Positions 45,257-58,378 are shown, counted from the stretch's first letter. The stretch is 64,000 bases of DNA from Bombardia bombarda (GCA_030512295.1 JAULSR010000001.1:8579001-8643000), one strand, 5' to 3'. Notes: generated from the letters alone by a model not told the origin. Translations and numbers: made by a program.

Positions 45257-48200
45257 CTACTCCTCTTCGTCACTTTCTTCCGCCTCCTCCGCCTCGTCCT
45301 CATCTTCTCCAGTCTCTTCAGCTTCCTCGCCCTCCTCTGCCTCCTCTTCGCCTTCCTCTGCTTCATCGCCTTCCTCCACCTCCTCTTCACCTTCTTCTGC
45401 TTCTTCAGCTTCTTCGCTATCTTCACCCTCCTCGGTCTCCTCGCCTTCTTCTCCATCACCTTCCTCTCCCTCTTCCTCTTCCTCATCAACCTCAATAGCT
45501 TCGACCTCACCTTCACCCTCAACCTCAGTCTCGACTTCAGTCTCAAGCTCAGCCTCAGCCTCATCTTCCACTTCAGCCCCAACCTCAGCTCCCCCATCAT
45601 CTTCGTCCACATGCGAGTGTACCTCCTCTCCTTCTTCTTCTTCATCCTCCTCCTCACCTTCAACCTCACCCTCACCTACACTCATACTCACATCCCCACC
45701 CTCGCCTTGGTCCATCTCCTCACCCTCCTCCTCTTCATCTTCCTCGCCCTCTTCCTCATCCTCAGTGCTCTCATCAGAGCTATCCCCAGCAGCAGTACCC
45801 GCAGCCGTCCCGGCGTCAACACTCCTCCGGAGATTGGGGAACAACAACGATGCTGGCACATGATCCTCATAATCAGGGGGCACATCACTGAGGTCGCTCT
45901 CGTCGTCTGCTGAGTCATGCACGCTGCCCGGTGGGCTCGAGATCTCACTGCCGTTCTCATCGTGCATATGCTCGTCGTGTGCCCCTTCCTTCTCCAGACC
46001 GCCATCCCGCTCCCCATCGCCATTCGCATCCTTCATCTCCACATCCTCGTCCTCATGGTGGCGATGATGGCTATCATCATCACAGTTGTTATGGTCGTCT
46101 TCGTCGTCTTCGCCTTCTTCTCTCGGCGCGATCCCGTTCTTAGTGCTTGACGCTGACTGTCTGCGAGACTTAGACGACGTTTCTCCGTTGGCACCAGCCG
46201 CCTTGGGTGGTCCTTCCGCGGCCCGGAGAACTGCCTGCTCTGCCTTCCGAAGAATATCAGGGCGTCTGACGGCGGCCCGCCGTCCGACACGCGGCGCCGC
46301 CTCCCCCGTGACCGAAAGCTGCTTCTCCGACTTCTCGAGCTGCTCTGAACTCGCACGGAGAGAGCCCAGCGTAGTCATAGTCAGCTCCTTGTCCCGCAGG
46401 GGGTTAAGAAGCAGACCGTCACCAAGCAAAGTCTTCTTGGCAACGACAGCTTCTGTCCCACTGTCCTCGGCGGCTCGTTCCTCCATTTTAATATCCGTGG
46501 CCGTTTCCTGACTAGGAAATGTCGACTTGATATCAAGATAGATGGCCGAGTAGCAGTCGCTGATGAGGTCGTCAATCGGCCCAGCCTTCATCAGGTTTGC
46601 GTTCAGCTTCTTCAGCTCCGTGACCTCCTTCAAGGCCGCCAGGGCGCTGTGGCTCTCAGCCTCGGATGTCGCGGCCCATTCAGTAATTCTCTCGCCCACA
46701 GTATCAAATTCCTCCGGACTGAGGCTCTTAAACGCATCTTCTTCCGTCAAGGGAATGCTGAATGTCTGGCGTACCAGCTTCAGATACGTCTGGACACCAT
46801 GCTGCCACAACTCGTTGAAGTGGTAGAAGTCGGTGCCCCTTTTGCGGATCCGACGGAGCACCGCCTCCATGTTGACCCGGTCGTTCATGACGCCCAGCAG
46901 GCGAATCATGAAGCGAATGTACTGCTCCATGTACACATAGTGGCGACCCGGTCGTTCCGCTTCGCATTTCCAGACGTTTAATATCATGGTCTTGGTAAAC
47001 ATGCTCTCCCGCAGCACTATGTAAGCCGCCTTAGCAGCTACATGCTGTACTGAACTACCTTCGCTCTCGGCGTCACCCTCATTCTCAGCCAAAAGGATTC
47101 GAGCATGGCGGATGAGGAAACGATGCTGCCAGTTTGACTTGTCCTTGTCACGTAGGAAGCGCAGTGACTTTATCACATAGGCCTCCCAGTCATCGCCGTC
47201 CTTAATGGTCACTGGCAGTCCGCGATCAGGCGCATATGGCTGGCGGCACAAGATATCTGCACCCTCCTGGGCTGGAAGATCGTCCCGAGTGACAAGCTTG
47301 TGAATAACTGACAATATCTTGTAGTGCGGTTCAAGGATGGTATCCTTTTCGTTTCGAGGTTTCGGCAAAGATGACGTGACCTCGATTGTCTTCTCAAGGG
47401 CCCTGATAACAGTTTGTACCGTAGGACGGCTCAGTCGGTTCTTTGCGTCGAGAGCCTCAACAGGCTTCTGATACATCTTCCACAGGCACTTCGCCACCAT
47501 GTATGGATTCTTCCAATCCTTCGGCTTGCCCTCCATGGCCTTGGTGAACAATTTGGCCGCGAACTTCCACACATGGTAGTCAGACATCTCGTGATGCAAG
47601 ATCTTCTTATACGTGCCAGCACCCATCTCCTCAATGAAGAAGCGCTGCTGATCTGCGTGCTGAAAAGGCTCCATGGCAAACGGTTCGCGACTTGAGGCGT
47701 ACATCCGCATGCCGAATCTGTGATACAGGTCGTAAAGCGCATCTGCATCTTCCTCCGAAGCCGTGAAGGCAGAAGGGTCCGATCGCCAAGCATAAGAGTG
47801 GGATAGTGCTAGTGTGTAACAATGGATCGCGTTGCGCTGGAACTTGACCAGTTCAGCGCGATCCTTGTTCATCTTGTCTGCAGTCCACAGAACCGCCTCA
47901 TCCAGTTCGTAGTCAAAACACTCAGCGAGGCGAAACCATGCATTCCATCGATCTGGCGTGAACTGGAGCTGGAGTCGTAGGTGCGCCGCTGCGAGACGAA
48001 GGTCGTCAGTAGCCCCTGGCGTCTGTCGTCGATTGAGGTCGACGCCCTTAAATCTGGTAAGTGCTATCATGCCCAGCAAGAACCACCAGCCTTGTTTCGC
48101 GGGTGCGCTGTCAGGGGTGTTGATAGTCACGGCATCCAGGTCAGTGTTGCCCGTGAGGGCTTGGTATAGGTGCAATGGGTGTATTGGTGTCTTGAGATAT

Positions 48201-51200
48201 TCGGTGAAGTTGCGGAGGTTGTGGAACATCTGGGGGGTGGACTTGAATGATCCAATAGCGTTTTGCATGTGCTCGATTGTCGTTTTGAGGTCGGATTTGA
48301 GCAAGTCTTTCATGGTCATTCTATTAGCCAAGATGCTGACCTTATCAACAAGTGCCATGGCCTGTCGTTTTTCCAGTTTATCAGCTGGACAGCCGTGATC
48401 CTGCACCTCCCATATTCCAACCCCAAGCTTCAGGCCATGCAAATCATAAAGCACCTGCCCAAGATAGTCTTCCCAGTTTTCGATTTCCTTTTGTTTCAAG
48501 AGCTCGACACGCATCATCTTGGGGAAGATCTTGTTTGACGACTTGCAGATTTTCCGCAGGCCTATAACCTGATGGACAGCAGCGAGATAGTCCATAAGAT
48601 CGTTTTCTGCTTTTGGGAACAAGGCGGCATGTAGGTTGATACCGACCTTGATCACCGTGTACTGAAGCGACCAAGTTCGCACTTGCATCTCGCGCAGCTT
48701 CACCAGAAATGAAGTGAAGATTGACGAGGTTGCAGGCGGTAGAGTCATCCCAATGCGAACCTCGTCCTCATACATTGATGCAGTGTGCAAGAGACAGTTG
48801 ACCTTTGCAAGAGCGGACAGAGTCGATCTCAGATGGTCTTCGTCAATAATGTCGAAGGCACTGTTATCATTCAGTGCCAGATGTAGCGACTGAATGATGT
48901 GATCGTCCAGAGCTTTGAGCATGGTAATGAAAAGTACCCTCCTCGACTCCTGCGGCAAGCTGATGTATTCCTCTCGCTCAAAATCGCTAACAATCGTTTC
49001 GATGCTGCGCAAAAAGCACGAGAATTGCTTGGTGATATAGCCAATCTTCCCATACGCTGCTCCAAGTCTCGTCCAAAGCAACAGCCTCAGCTCTGTGCTA
49101 CTGCCCTGCAGAAACTTCCACAGATCACGCAGTCCCTGACTTGCACATTCTTTGATGGGCTGCCCAGCTTGTTTGTGTCTAATATTGTTGGTGCCGTCTC
49201 CGTTGTGTTCAGAGGTAGTGTTGTTGACATATACAGAGTCTGGATTGAGCACGGGCTCCAGGTTGTCAATGACCGAGATCGGGTCGCCCATATCCTCTTG
49301 AAAGAGACCCAAAAAGAAGTCCATGGTCGTCAGCTTGGATATTTCACGCTCAGCAGCGGATGTGGAAATATCGGGCATGACGCTGTTATTGGGCAAGTTG
49401 ATATCAACGACGGGAGAGCCAGCAAGATGATCGCGCAGAGCATGCCAGCAAGTCAGGATGTGGTCCCGCGAAATATCATCGGTGAGTGTGGTGTAGACAA
49501 CGGCACCCCAGAGGAAGCGAATCGAAAGGCTGTCGTCGGTATCTCGGGAGCGCCGTCGACTGACTGCGGTCGCAAGATTTAACCATCGTTCCAACCTTGC
49601 CTTGGTTTCAAGCCTGATGCTCTGGTCAACCACACTGTTAGGGTTTGTGATACGTTCGTACACATCAAGATGGAGCTCGAAGAGCATGTATATGATGTTG
49701 ACCATGTCCAGAAATGTATTATCCTCCTGATCACTTGCTGGATATGTCTGGAGCTCGGTTGCCAGCCTATGATGGATAGCTTCGTCTAATCGACTGATGA
49801 CTTGAACGACAACAGTCTTCAACTGATCTGACCACTTGAACTGTGTGTAGGTCTTTGTGAGTGCCCTCACATACTCATATACGATGTCGTGTACTGTATG
49901 CCATCCCTGGTTAAGTTTGTCAACAAACCTCCTCAGGTTTCGCGTGTCATCGAAAGCGGGCGCTTCAGGAAGCCGCTGTGATCCAGATTTGGAGTGCTCA
50001 AGGAAGGTAGTGAGGCTCAGTTGCGGGCTTTCCTTCTTGCTCAAAAGCATCGTTGCTGTATCTTCCTCGAATCTCATAATTGCTTCACGCAAATCAGTAG
50101 TGGCCGGATTCTGGATCTTGGCTGTCCGGTCATCTGAGGCACAAGAATCAAGTATTTCTGCGATCCTATCCAAGGTTATACCATCTGTTACCCCCAAATT
50201 CTCGAGGAGATTCTTGGTTGTTTGGAAAAGATTTTGATCGGCAGCTTGAAAGGGCTGCAACTGAGTTGCGAGAAGGGTGACCGGGTCCATAACTTCCTCT
50301 ACCGCCGTGTCTCGCCGCCTGGTTCGTTTGCTTCTCTTAGTTTCAGCGTTGTCATCGTCTGCTTGTTCAGGCAGCCCCGCGGCGGACTGCGACCGTTTCC
50401 TAGTTGGGAGCGAGGTTCTTCGCTCTTTCACAGGTTCATCTTGAACTGCGCTATCGATAATTGTAGGCGTTGCTTCATTTGCCGCTGGGTCCGCATGCTG
50501 CCCCTTGACGATGGCTGATTCGTCCACTGGCGTTACTTCAGACTGCTTGTCTGAAGTGACAGGTTCTTCCGGAGGCTGCAGTTGCTTATCGATCTCCATT
50601 TGCACATCATCGTCGGCAGCTTCGTCGAGTGGTTCAGGAAGTTGGATAAACACGCCCTGGCCAGAAAATCCTTGCTCCGCAACTAATTGTATCAAATCGA
50701 GACCCAACTCTGTCCAAGAGTAGTTTGACAAGCTGATGGTGAGACGCAGCTGAATATTCTCGAGTAGATGGGAAGATGGGGTGGCTACAGACTTGGTTGG
50801 GTCTGGGAGAAATGGTATCGGATCTAAATGTCGCTTCAAGAGTGGCGGTAATCCCCTCTCACGAAATGGCTTCATTATGGGATGAGTCAGGGCCATCTCA
50901 TCTCCAAGAACCTCAAGCCGTTCTTTCAGCTGCTCGCCGGCGAAGCTTTCAGCCAAGGAAGGAGGCTCAACGTCCACAACCGCGGGGTCATCATCCAGCT
51001 CAATGGCGGCTTCCAGGCTGTAGCGACTGATCCGCGCACTCTTTAAAAATGCTGCAATTCGAGATGTTTTGCGCCACAGCTCTGCGTCGGACGGGTCGCG
51101 ATCTAGGGCGGCATTAAAGTCGTCGAGAGCTTTCCGAGCGTCGTTTATCACGGCCGGGTCGTCAAACGTGACACCGCCAGCCGCTGGGGCCGCACGTGCT

Positions 51201-51669
51201 TTATGCCTGATGCGATCGACGATGAATTGGCCATGGTTCTTGTAGGATAGATAAAAGGCTTGCGGGAGACTGCTGTCGACTTCGTCGCCGTCTGCGCCAG
51301 CATCCTCCAACCCGGGAGTGAAAACGGGTTCAATAACCAGGGAGCCATCTGGGCGCCTCTCGTTCCGCTCGTACTCAGTCTTACCCTCAGGATATCTGAA
51401 AATGTCGGACTCAAAAAGGGCATCGTAGGCATCGGATGCCTCATCGAAGAAGCGGGGGCCTTGGGCGTGGAGCTTCAGCGCCGTCTGGAAACGCTTGAGG
51501 GCATCGTCGACCTGAAAGTGGAGGAATGGGGACAGTCATCAGCAACTAAACAAGGCCAGAAGTATTATGGAGACAGCTTTACATGTATTTCCCTGGTGGT
51601 GTCGATCTCTTCATCGACATTCTCCTCGGGCTCGACGTTGATGGCCGAGAAAGTGGGCTGGGGAGGCAT
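45257..51669 (-). CDS. hir3: HIR complex subunit HIR3 (histone transcription regulator 3)
   Basis: There are two exons, 51669-51583 (29 codons) and 51511-45257, joined in phase 0 (GTAAAG donor, TTTCAG acceptor), giving 2113 residues. The start MPPQPTFSAINVEPEENVDE and the following TPR-like DDALKRFQTALKLHAQGPRFF are characteristic of fungal HIR3. HIR3 (animal CABIN1) is the large scaffold of the HIR complex. That complex deposits H3-H4 independently of replication and represses histone genes. Helical-repeat sequence fills residues 30-1700, for example WNAWFRLAECFDYELDEAVLW. The last 290 residues, from about 1820, are an extreme Glu/Asp-rich tail encoded by GAG-rich low-complexity DNA. The gene ends far from the E2 gene and starts 838 bases from the divergent ChAPs gene. 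Plus-strand Ser/Phe-rich frames over the tail are shadows. Confidence 0.93.
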
Positions 51670-52507
51670 CGAGCTAGCAAGGCGAGAGACCTTCAGTCTG
51701 TTTGCGCAAGATGGTCGGCGTGGTGTGGCCTATTACCATGTCGAAATGGGTAGATGAGGAGGCAGGTTAAGTTTTGTTCATTGGGTCGACTGAAGATAAA
51801 ATGTATCGAAGAGGGCGGCGACGCTTGGATCGCCGAAAATGTCGTGAATGTTTGCGTTACGGCGCAATTCAAGCCGCATGGACTGCCTCATTGACTTTCA
51901 GATTCTTGTCACTGCATCCCGGAACGTTTAGTGCAGCTTCCCCAAATTCGCGAACCTGAGCATGGGGCTAACACGGGCGACGCGACTTCCTAAGCTAATT
52001 TAGCCCCGGTGCCACACAGCTGCAGCTCGTAACCCTGGATGGAAATTGGACCAATTGGTGGGTACCCTCGTACCTTGGGTAGCTGTGGGTACGCGTGGGT
52101 CAAGCTGTCGTCAACGTTTGAGCGTGAGTGGTTCGAGGCCCGTGCGCTGTTCTCTCCGGGCTAGTGTGTAACCTGTTGGAGGCCAGGAGCTGCCTGAGAG
52201 CTGCTGCGGGCTGAGCTGTTGGGTACGAGAAGCACTGCTGGCTTCGAAGAAACGCTGGGCTGGAAAGTGCGACCACGTTTAACCACGTCCCCAGTCCACA
52301 GACCTGTAATTGAACGTGCTTCAATTCACGGGCCCTCCGAAGACCACGCCCGCTCGATACCGACGACTTCATCACATTTACTGTGCAAAGGCGCTCAATC
52401 GCCTGCGCGCTGCCACTCTCTTGGGCCTTCAAAGCCACAAGACACAATCCCGCTCAAGTTCGGGCGAAAGCATCCCACCATAGGGGTGCCCGTGGCTGTT
52501 CGTCGCC
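51670..52507. other. Divergent promoter region, HIR3 / ChAPs gene
   Basis: This 838-base region between two divergent starts contains both promoters. Short plus-strand frames at 52.2-52.55 kb run into the ChAPs first exon in another frame and look non-coding. Confidence 0.55.
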
Positions 52508-54984
52508 ATGGTTGCGCCAGCTGTCCCCGAGTCCGTCATCACTGCTGCCATGTCTAAATCCACGGTTGGACTAATGCATCTCTGCCCAGGCTCACCGAAG
52601 AGATAATACACGAATCAATTGACGCCCGCACCGAGTCTTTGATCTCGCTGCGCGAACTTGGCCCTCCAGACCTTGTCCACCTCCTGAAACAAAACCTCAG
52701 GAGTACTGGAAAACACGTTTGTGCTCACCACGCTTCTACCGCCACTCGCCTGTCTCTAACCCGTCTGCGTGTAGATTGGCGTTTATCACCATGTCACCGG
52801 CGTTGATGCATCGTCATCTGCGAGTCTGGCGGCCTACATCAATACCCTGACGTACAAGGAGTTTGGCCAGTCGGCAATTGCTAAGACCCTCGAGGGCACC
52901 TACTGGTACCCCTAATCCTCCCCAATCAGTTATACGATCGCGTTCTAAATACCTGAGCAGCTGCTACAATGCCTTCTCCCGTGTTGACATGCGTGTCCAC
53001 GCTCCCTTCCCTGGATCAGTCGAGAGCTATTGTGTCGACGAACGAGGCGAGAAGCGAAAAGCAACTGACGAGCTTTGGCTCGAAGCATATCTATGCAGCG
53101 TATTGCGCGCCTATTCGTATGCCGACGATGGAAGTGGCGACACTATCAGGAAGATCATGGGTGTCAGGCGCTTCAACCCTGTGACCAGCACTGAGACTGA
53201 ACATCGCTTCCTCAGCGCAGCCGAACAACTGTTCTTCAGGGGTAAGAACTGCATCCAACAGACGGTTTTGACTCCAACTTGCTGACACCATTGGCATAGG
53301 CTGGCAACTCGGCTCCGACTCGGTCGTGCAGGTTCCCAACATTGTCTCGAATCATTTGACCACCGGCCTGTTGAAATACTTCCACACCACCGGTCGCTAT
53401 GCTTCTGGTATCAATCTCTTTGAGAAGCTGCGATCGCAGAACGTCGAGGTGGCATCGCTGCTTGCAAAGGTATTGTTTATGGGCAACGAGGAGGTAGAGG
53501 GAGCTCGCGTTCTTTACGAGGCCCTGAAAGAGTCGCCCATGGATTACGTGATGCTCGACACCCAGGCCGAGTTCCTACTGAAGAAGGCCCACACTGCCGC
53601 TGCGCCGGAGCAGAAGGAAGAGAGACTTCGAATGGCACAAGGTTGCGCGGACAGGAGCACAATCGCGGCTCCCAGCGAGTTTGGAACATGGGCACGACTA
53701 GCTCAGGTCTACGTCGCCATGGAAGACTGGGAAAATGCACTCACCATCCTCAATTCGTGTCCCATGTTCACCTATCAGGACAAGGACGCGCCGCTGATGC
53801 CTGAGCCCAAAGAAGTCAACCTTCCGACCCTTCCAGAGACAAGGCTAGACGAAATCGACAGCGAGCCCGAGTCGAGATACTCGGAGCAAGTTGACCCTAG
53901 CCTGGTCAACCTTCGGGCGGCCGCCTACCGTGGAACGTTCAAGCAGGCGTATAGCATCCTGACGGAGATGACAGCAAAGATAGGCTGGGATCAGTTGCTA
54001 AAAATCAGAAGCAACGTTTTTGTCATGGAGGACGAGTACCGAAGCGAGAAGCAGGAAACTGGCCAGCAAGCGTACCCCGCGAAGCGCAACGCTAGCACCG
54101 ATGCTCTCCGCGGAACCCCAGACCCCACTGCGAATGGCGAAGCCGAAGCTGAGGCGAGCGGGGACGAAGGCGACGAGACAAATTCAGCCGACAAAAAGGT
54201 GCAGAAAGAGGCTGACAGCGACTCTTCTGTGCCCACGCTTGTTGTCAACGGTAAACCGGAAGATATAGAGCGACCTTCGAGTGCCGTTGATCCTGAAGAG
54301 GCCAAGAAAGCTGAGACCGAGGTAAGGATTGCTACCGATTTCATTCAAATTAGGCAGGTGACTGCAAAGTTGGTAGTGGAGGACCCCCCTCCCCCACTTT
54401 GTCCCACAGCCCTGTTTTTGGTATGAAGCTAACATCGGCATCAGGGTGCCAACGAGGACCAGCTCTCCCGCCTGAATAACAAGCGGCTGTGTGAACGCTG
54501 GCTTGACAGCTTGTTTATGGTTCTTTATGAGGATCTCCGGGTTTACACCATCTGGCGCACGCAGATGGCCCAGTATCGGGCACAAAGCATGCAGTACAAG
54601 AAGTCGGCTGAGGAATGGGAGATTCTGGGCTGTCTCGCTGAGCGCCTTCAGCACACTGACGAGGCCGTCGAGGCTTATAGGGCTTGCCTATCTCAGCGGT
54701 TCAGCCCAAAGGCTCTCTCGGGCATCTTGAAGGTGTTTGAGAAGAACAAGAGCACGCGGGAGACAATCGCCGCCACGATCCGGTTAGTTACATGGCAGTA
54801 TCGGTGGTACAGCGAGTTCTCACCTGAGCTGCTCCATACTATCCGGACCTTGATCGAGGACGAGGGTGCTGTGAAGGTTAGAAGCATCATACAGGCCACA
54901 AATCTGCCGCAGAATGTTCTCGACTTGACACATCATTATGCGGCATTGTGCGCCACTTTCAGGAGCAGTGGTACGGACGGTTAG
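52508..54984 (+). CDS. ChAPs family exomer subunit (Bch1/Bud7-like)
   Basis: There are six exons: 52508-52530, 52590-52716, 52775-52905, 52961-53241, 53300-54321 and 54445-54984. All join in frame to 707 residues. ChAPs proteins (PF09295) form exomer with Chs5 and Arf1 at the trans-Golgi and carry selected cargo, such as chitin synthase, to the cell surface. Family segments are clear: LRELGPPDLVHLLKQ, IGVYHHVTGVDAS, YNAFSRVDMRVHAPFPGS, LFFRGWQLGSDSVVQ and NIVSNHLTTGLLKYF. TPR-like helices follow (RLAQVYVAMEDWENAL). A disordered Glu/Ser/Lys-rich insert spans about residues 425-515. The C-terminal WLDSLFMVLYEDLRVYTIW is conserved. The first exon has only seven complete codons and its donor is GTCCGT. 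The acceptor of the exon at 52961 could shift by three bases. Confidence 0.88.
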
Positions 54985-55544
54985 TTAGCAGAGACGGAAG
55001 CCAGACTGCGGTGTAATGCTTGTATGCAGGTGATATTTACCGCGCTTGGGGGGAGTTAAGAGTCTCTAATATTGCTACGGTCTGCATCAGCATTGGGATC
55101 AAATTGGCCGTCTGACACCGATGGATTCTTATAATCGAGGTCTTTTCCCTTGTTTCTATGGATAGCCGGCCATGAACCTTCTTTGGCCCCTTCTCATCGG
55201 CGGTTACGTACCATCTCATTGGAATGATATTAGTTAAGAGACGGTCTGATAAAATTGAATTGTTCGACGCAGTGTCTGGATAGAGTCATTAGTTGAACGA
55301 GTCTGGGTGAGCTGTCTTTCTATTTAATAATTAGTATCTTGTTGATCTATAAGCATATCGGTACTTTACCAAGCTCTTATCAAGCCAACTAAGTTAGATC
55401 TCAAGCAAAAAGATCCGACATGGCGATTAATTACATTGGCCCATCAACAAGAAAGTCGCTCACCTCCACGTAACCCCGTCACCAGCTCATCATGGTCAAA
55501 CAACACACAAATAGTCGGCAAAAATACAAAAGATTATTAAACTT
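54985..55544. other. Intergenic region
   Basis: This 560-base stretch is the 3' flank of the ChAPs gene, with no gene seen before the tRNA. Confidence 0.5.
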
Positions 55545-55626
55545 CGACGTGGGCCGGATTTGAACCGACGCCTCCGAGGAGACAAGATTTCTAGTCTTGC
55601 GCATTAGACCACTCTGCCACCACGCC
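55545..55626 (-). tRNA. tRNA-Ser (anticodon AGA)
   Basis: On the minus strand, a 7-bp acceptor stem pairs GGCGTGG with CCACGTC, with discriminator G. The D-arm region is GCAGAGTGGTCTAATGC. The anticodon stem is CAAGA/TCTTG with the loop CTAGAAA, giving anticodon AGA. A long variable arm (TCTCCTCGGAGG) marks a class II tRNA, as expected for serine. The T-arm has the loop TTCAAAT and the B-box GGTTCAAATCC. No intron and no encoded CCA are present, which is normal for a eukaryotic nuclear tRNA gene. Confidence 0.95.
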
Positions 55627-57322
55627 TATTGAGCTGTTTGATGAATTTTGAGCGAATTATCTCGTTACTTGGTCAGGGGCTGTCCGCTGTGCTGCTAGCT
55701 TCTCCTTGATCCACATTGAAGGGTGGATTGGCAAAGAAGTGGAGTTGAGAGTTGGAGTCTCATAAGTGCGTTGTTCAGTCACCATTAACTCGCTCTTGTC
55801 AAAGCCACACAACTGAATTCAGCTATCTTGATATTTTGTGACATACACAGAGAATTAAAGTAAATACAATAAATGGCCAATAAAGAGATATGCTGCTACG
55901 TTAGTTCTCTGAAATTCATGGCTACAATCATGTTGCTTACTCCACAGTTATTTTCAATGAAGCCTACTGACTTGCCAAAAAGCTGCAGGATAACGACAAT
56001 TATGTATACTCACTGGAAAAGCCGTCAGTGATTGTATTGAGACATTTTCTCCTACACCTGATAAAGAAAATCCTGTAACTTTATGAGTGATGGAGGTGGC
56101 AAGCAGCCACGACTCTGTCGTTATTTGTGTTATAGAATAAGTGACAGATCGATAGCACAAAGAGATATATACCTAATTACATAGAAATTATGTAGCGCAA
56201 ATTTATCAAAACATCAAGAGAAAATAAATACATAACAGTTTGTTGGCCAAGAAAAACGTAAGCTTCGAGGAATACATTGAACCATCGTGCTTCTGTGTCA
56301 CATCACAAAATATTAATTCTTGTTTGGTTCATACTCTACAAACCTTGTGTTTCTTAATCAGATTAAAGCTTCTATAATACAGCTTAGTGCGTGTTTGGAG
56401 ATGTAGTAGCACGTATTGTTACACAGTCAGCAACATAGACAAAGGAGTGTGTAAGGACTTACCAGTCTTTTCACCAAGGCGTGCCTATTCGTGAGGAGTA
56501 ATAACATACCCCTCTGCGTTCTAATATTTGGCATTGTTCTTTCTCTATGCGCTCCTATCATCTACCTGCTACATCACGGTAAAGAAGTTTCTTTGAAACT
56601 GATAAGCTGCCATGTTACATTCCCGCCAACCGGTTCCTGCATAAATCAAAAACCTTTGTTTTGAATAAAACACCAAGACATTGTTCCAGTGTCGCCTGAT
56701 GGTTAATTCATGAGTTGGTCACTAGATTATAGAAAAGGGGCTGTGTATAAACGAGCTGGGTCCATCGGATCATTTAATAATTTGATGATAAAGCATTGAA
56801 AGCATTTCACTCGGCGCCAAGGTATCCCGTAGGTATCGGATCCAATCGATCTGGGCATTTTATGTTTGATGATTGGTGCGCATGGTGGCCAGGCACCAGA
56901 CAAAGCAGCCAGAAGCTCCACCAGACTTACCATACATGTTACCCCGCAGAGACGCTTACCCCAACCCCCCTGCCCCTCTCAATAACGTCATTAGTTGGAA
57001 CATGGAATTGTTCTTTGTGAATGGCGACTGAAGGCGTCAGAACGTGGAGGATGCATAGATCGCCCGTAACTATTACCAGTCTGGGAAAAGCGTAGCGATC
57101 ATAAACAGTAGTTCCAGGCCGAGGTGCAGACCCGTCCCGTTTTGAGATCGACCGAACTTTTTGATATAAAACTGAGCCAAGAGCCCACCTACGCAAACAC
57201 GTCACTTTCAACCCTCAACATCACCAAACAAATCCCTCCTTCCCACGCCTTTCACACCTCGCGCAACCTAAACAAAAAAGCCACAAAGTAGAGGAAGTAC
57301 ATCAACCACATAGTTGTAAACC
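55627..57322. other. AT-rich gene-free segment next to the tRNA
   Basis: Bases 55.6-56.75 kb are markedly AT-rich; two sampled 60-base lines are 30% and 25% GC, far below flanking genes. Only tiny frames occur. Bases 56.8-57.3 kb return to normal composition and probably carry the promoter of the aldo-keto reductase gene. The AT-rich part may be a decayed insertion, but no terminal repeats were identified. Confidence 0.5.
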
Positions 57323-58378
57323 ATGGCTGAAACCAAGCACACCACGTAAGTTACCTCCCCTCACATTACATCACCAGCCCAAGCAGCTGACCCCCGCTCC
57401 AGCAAGAGCTTCAAGCTCAACACGGGCGCCTCCATCCCGGCCGTCGGCCTCGGCACCTGGCAGTCTAAACCAAACGAAGTCTCCAAGGCAGTCGAGGCGG
57501 CGCTCCGCGCAGGCTACCGCCACATCGACACGGCGGCGGCCTACGGAAACGAGAAGGAGGTCGGCGAGGGCATCAAGGCGTCGGGCGTGCCGCGCGAGGA
57601 CATTTGGCTAACCACCAAGCTCAACAACCCCGACCACAAGTGCGTGCCCGAGGCCATTGACGACTCGCTCAAAAACCTCGGTACGAGCTACGTTGACCTG
57701 TACCTGATGCACTGGCCCTGCAGCCTGAACCCCGACACCAAGCAGGCGTACGACGACTGGGACTTTGTCGACACGTGGCGCGAGCTGCAGAAGCTGGTCG
57801 ACACGGGCAAGGTCAAGAACATTGGAGTCAGCAACTTTGGCATCAAGAACCTGGAGAAGCTGCTCAACGCCCCCAGCACAAAGGTACGTAAACCCCCGTT
57901 CTTTTCTTTCTCTCATTTGGTGGTCGACAGATTTCATCTGATCTGCCGCGTCCTTTTTTGTTTTTGAGTACTGACGGGGGTTATACAGATCGTCCCAGCC
58001 GCCAACCAAATCGAGCTGCACCCAGCCAACCCCTCGCCCAAGCTCGTCGCTTACAACAGCTCCAAGGGCATCCACTCGTCGGGCTACTCGCCCCTTGGCA
58101 GCAGCGACTCGCCCCTCTACAAGAACGAGACCATCCTCGCCCTCGCCGAGGCCAAGAAGCGCACCCCGCAGCAGGTGCTGCTCGTCTGGGGCGTCCAGAA
58201 GGGCTGGAGCGTGCTGCCCAAGAGCGTCACCGAGTCGCGCATCAAGGCCAACTGGGACCTGGACGGCTGGGGCCTCACCGAGGAGGAGGTGGCCAAGATC
58301 GACGCCATCCCGGACCGCTTCAAGGTCTGCACCGACGATTGGCTGCCCATCAATGTCTTCTTCGGGGATGACGAGTAG
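57323..58378 (+). CDS. Aldo-keto reductase (NADPH-dependent)
   Basis: There are three exons: 57323-57345, 57403-57883 and 57989-58378. Donors are GTAAGT and GTACGT, acceptors TCCAG and TACAG, and the product is 297 residues. The AKR barrel signature is complete: GYRHIDTAAAYGNEKEVGEG with Asp50 and Tyr55, TTKL with Lys80, and DLYLMHWP with His111 make the catalytic tetrad. The cofactor-binding LPKSVTESRIKANW near the C-terminus is the usual NADP contact. AKRs reduce aldehydes and ketones to alcohols. The sequence is closest in style to the fungal GCY/glycerol dehydrogenase or xylose reductase-like group, but the substrate cannot be read from sequence. The codons are strongly GC-ending, which suggests high expression and also produces the 287-codon antisense frame. 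Confidence 0.95.

Noticed and set aside
45119..45913. 264-codon Phe/Leu/Ser-rich plus frame resembling a membrane protein
   Set aside because: The hydrophobic runs are the reverse complement of the HIR3 acidic tail (GAG-rich codons), not a real gene.
46033..46150. Possible CRISPR-like or zinc-finger-like periodicity (CAT/CCT triplets)
   Set aside because: The triplet periodicity comes from Asp/Glu/His codons of HIR3 on the opposite strand; there are no regular spacers.
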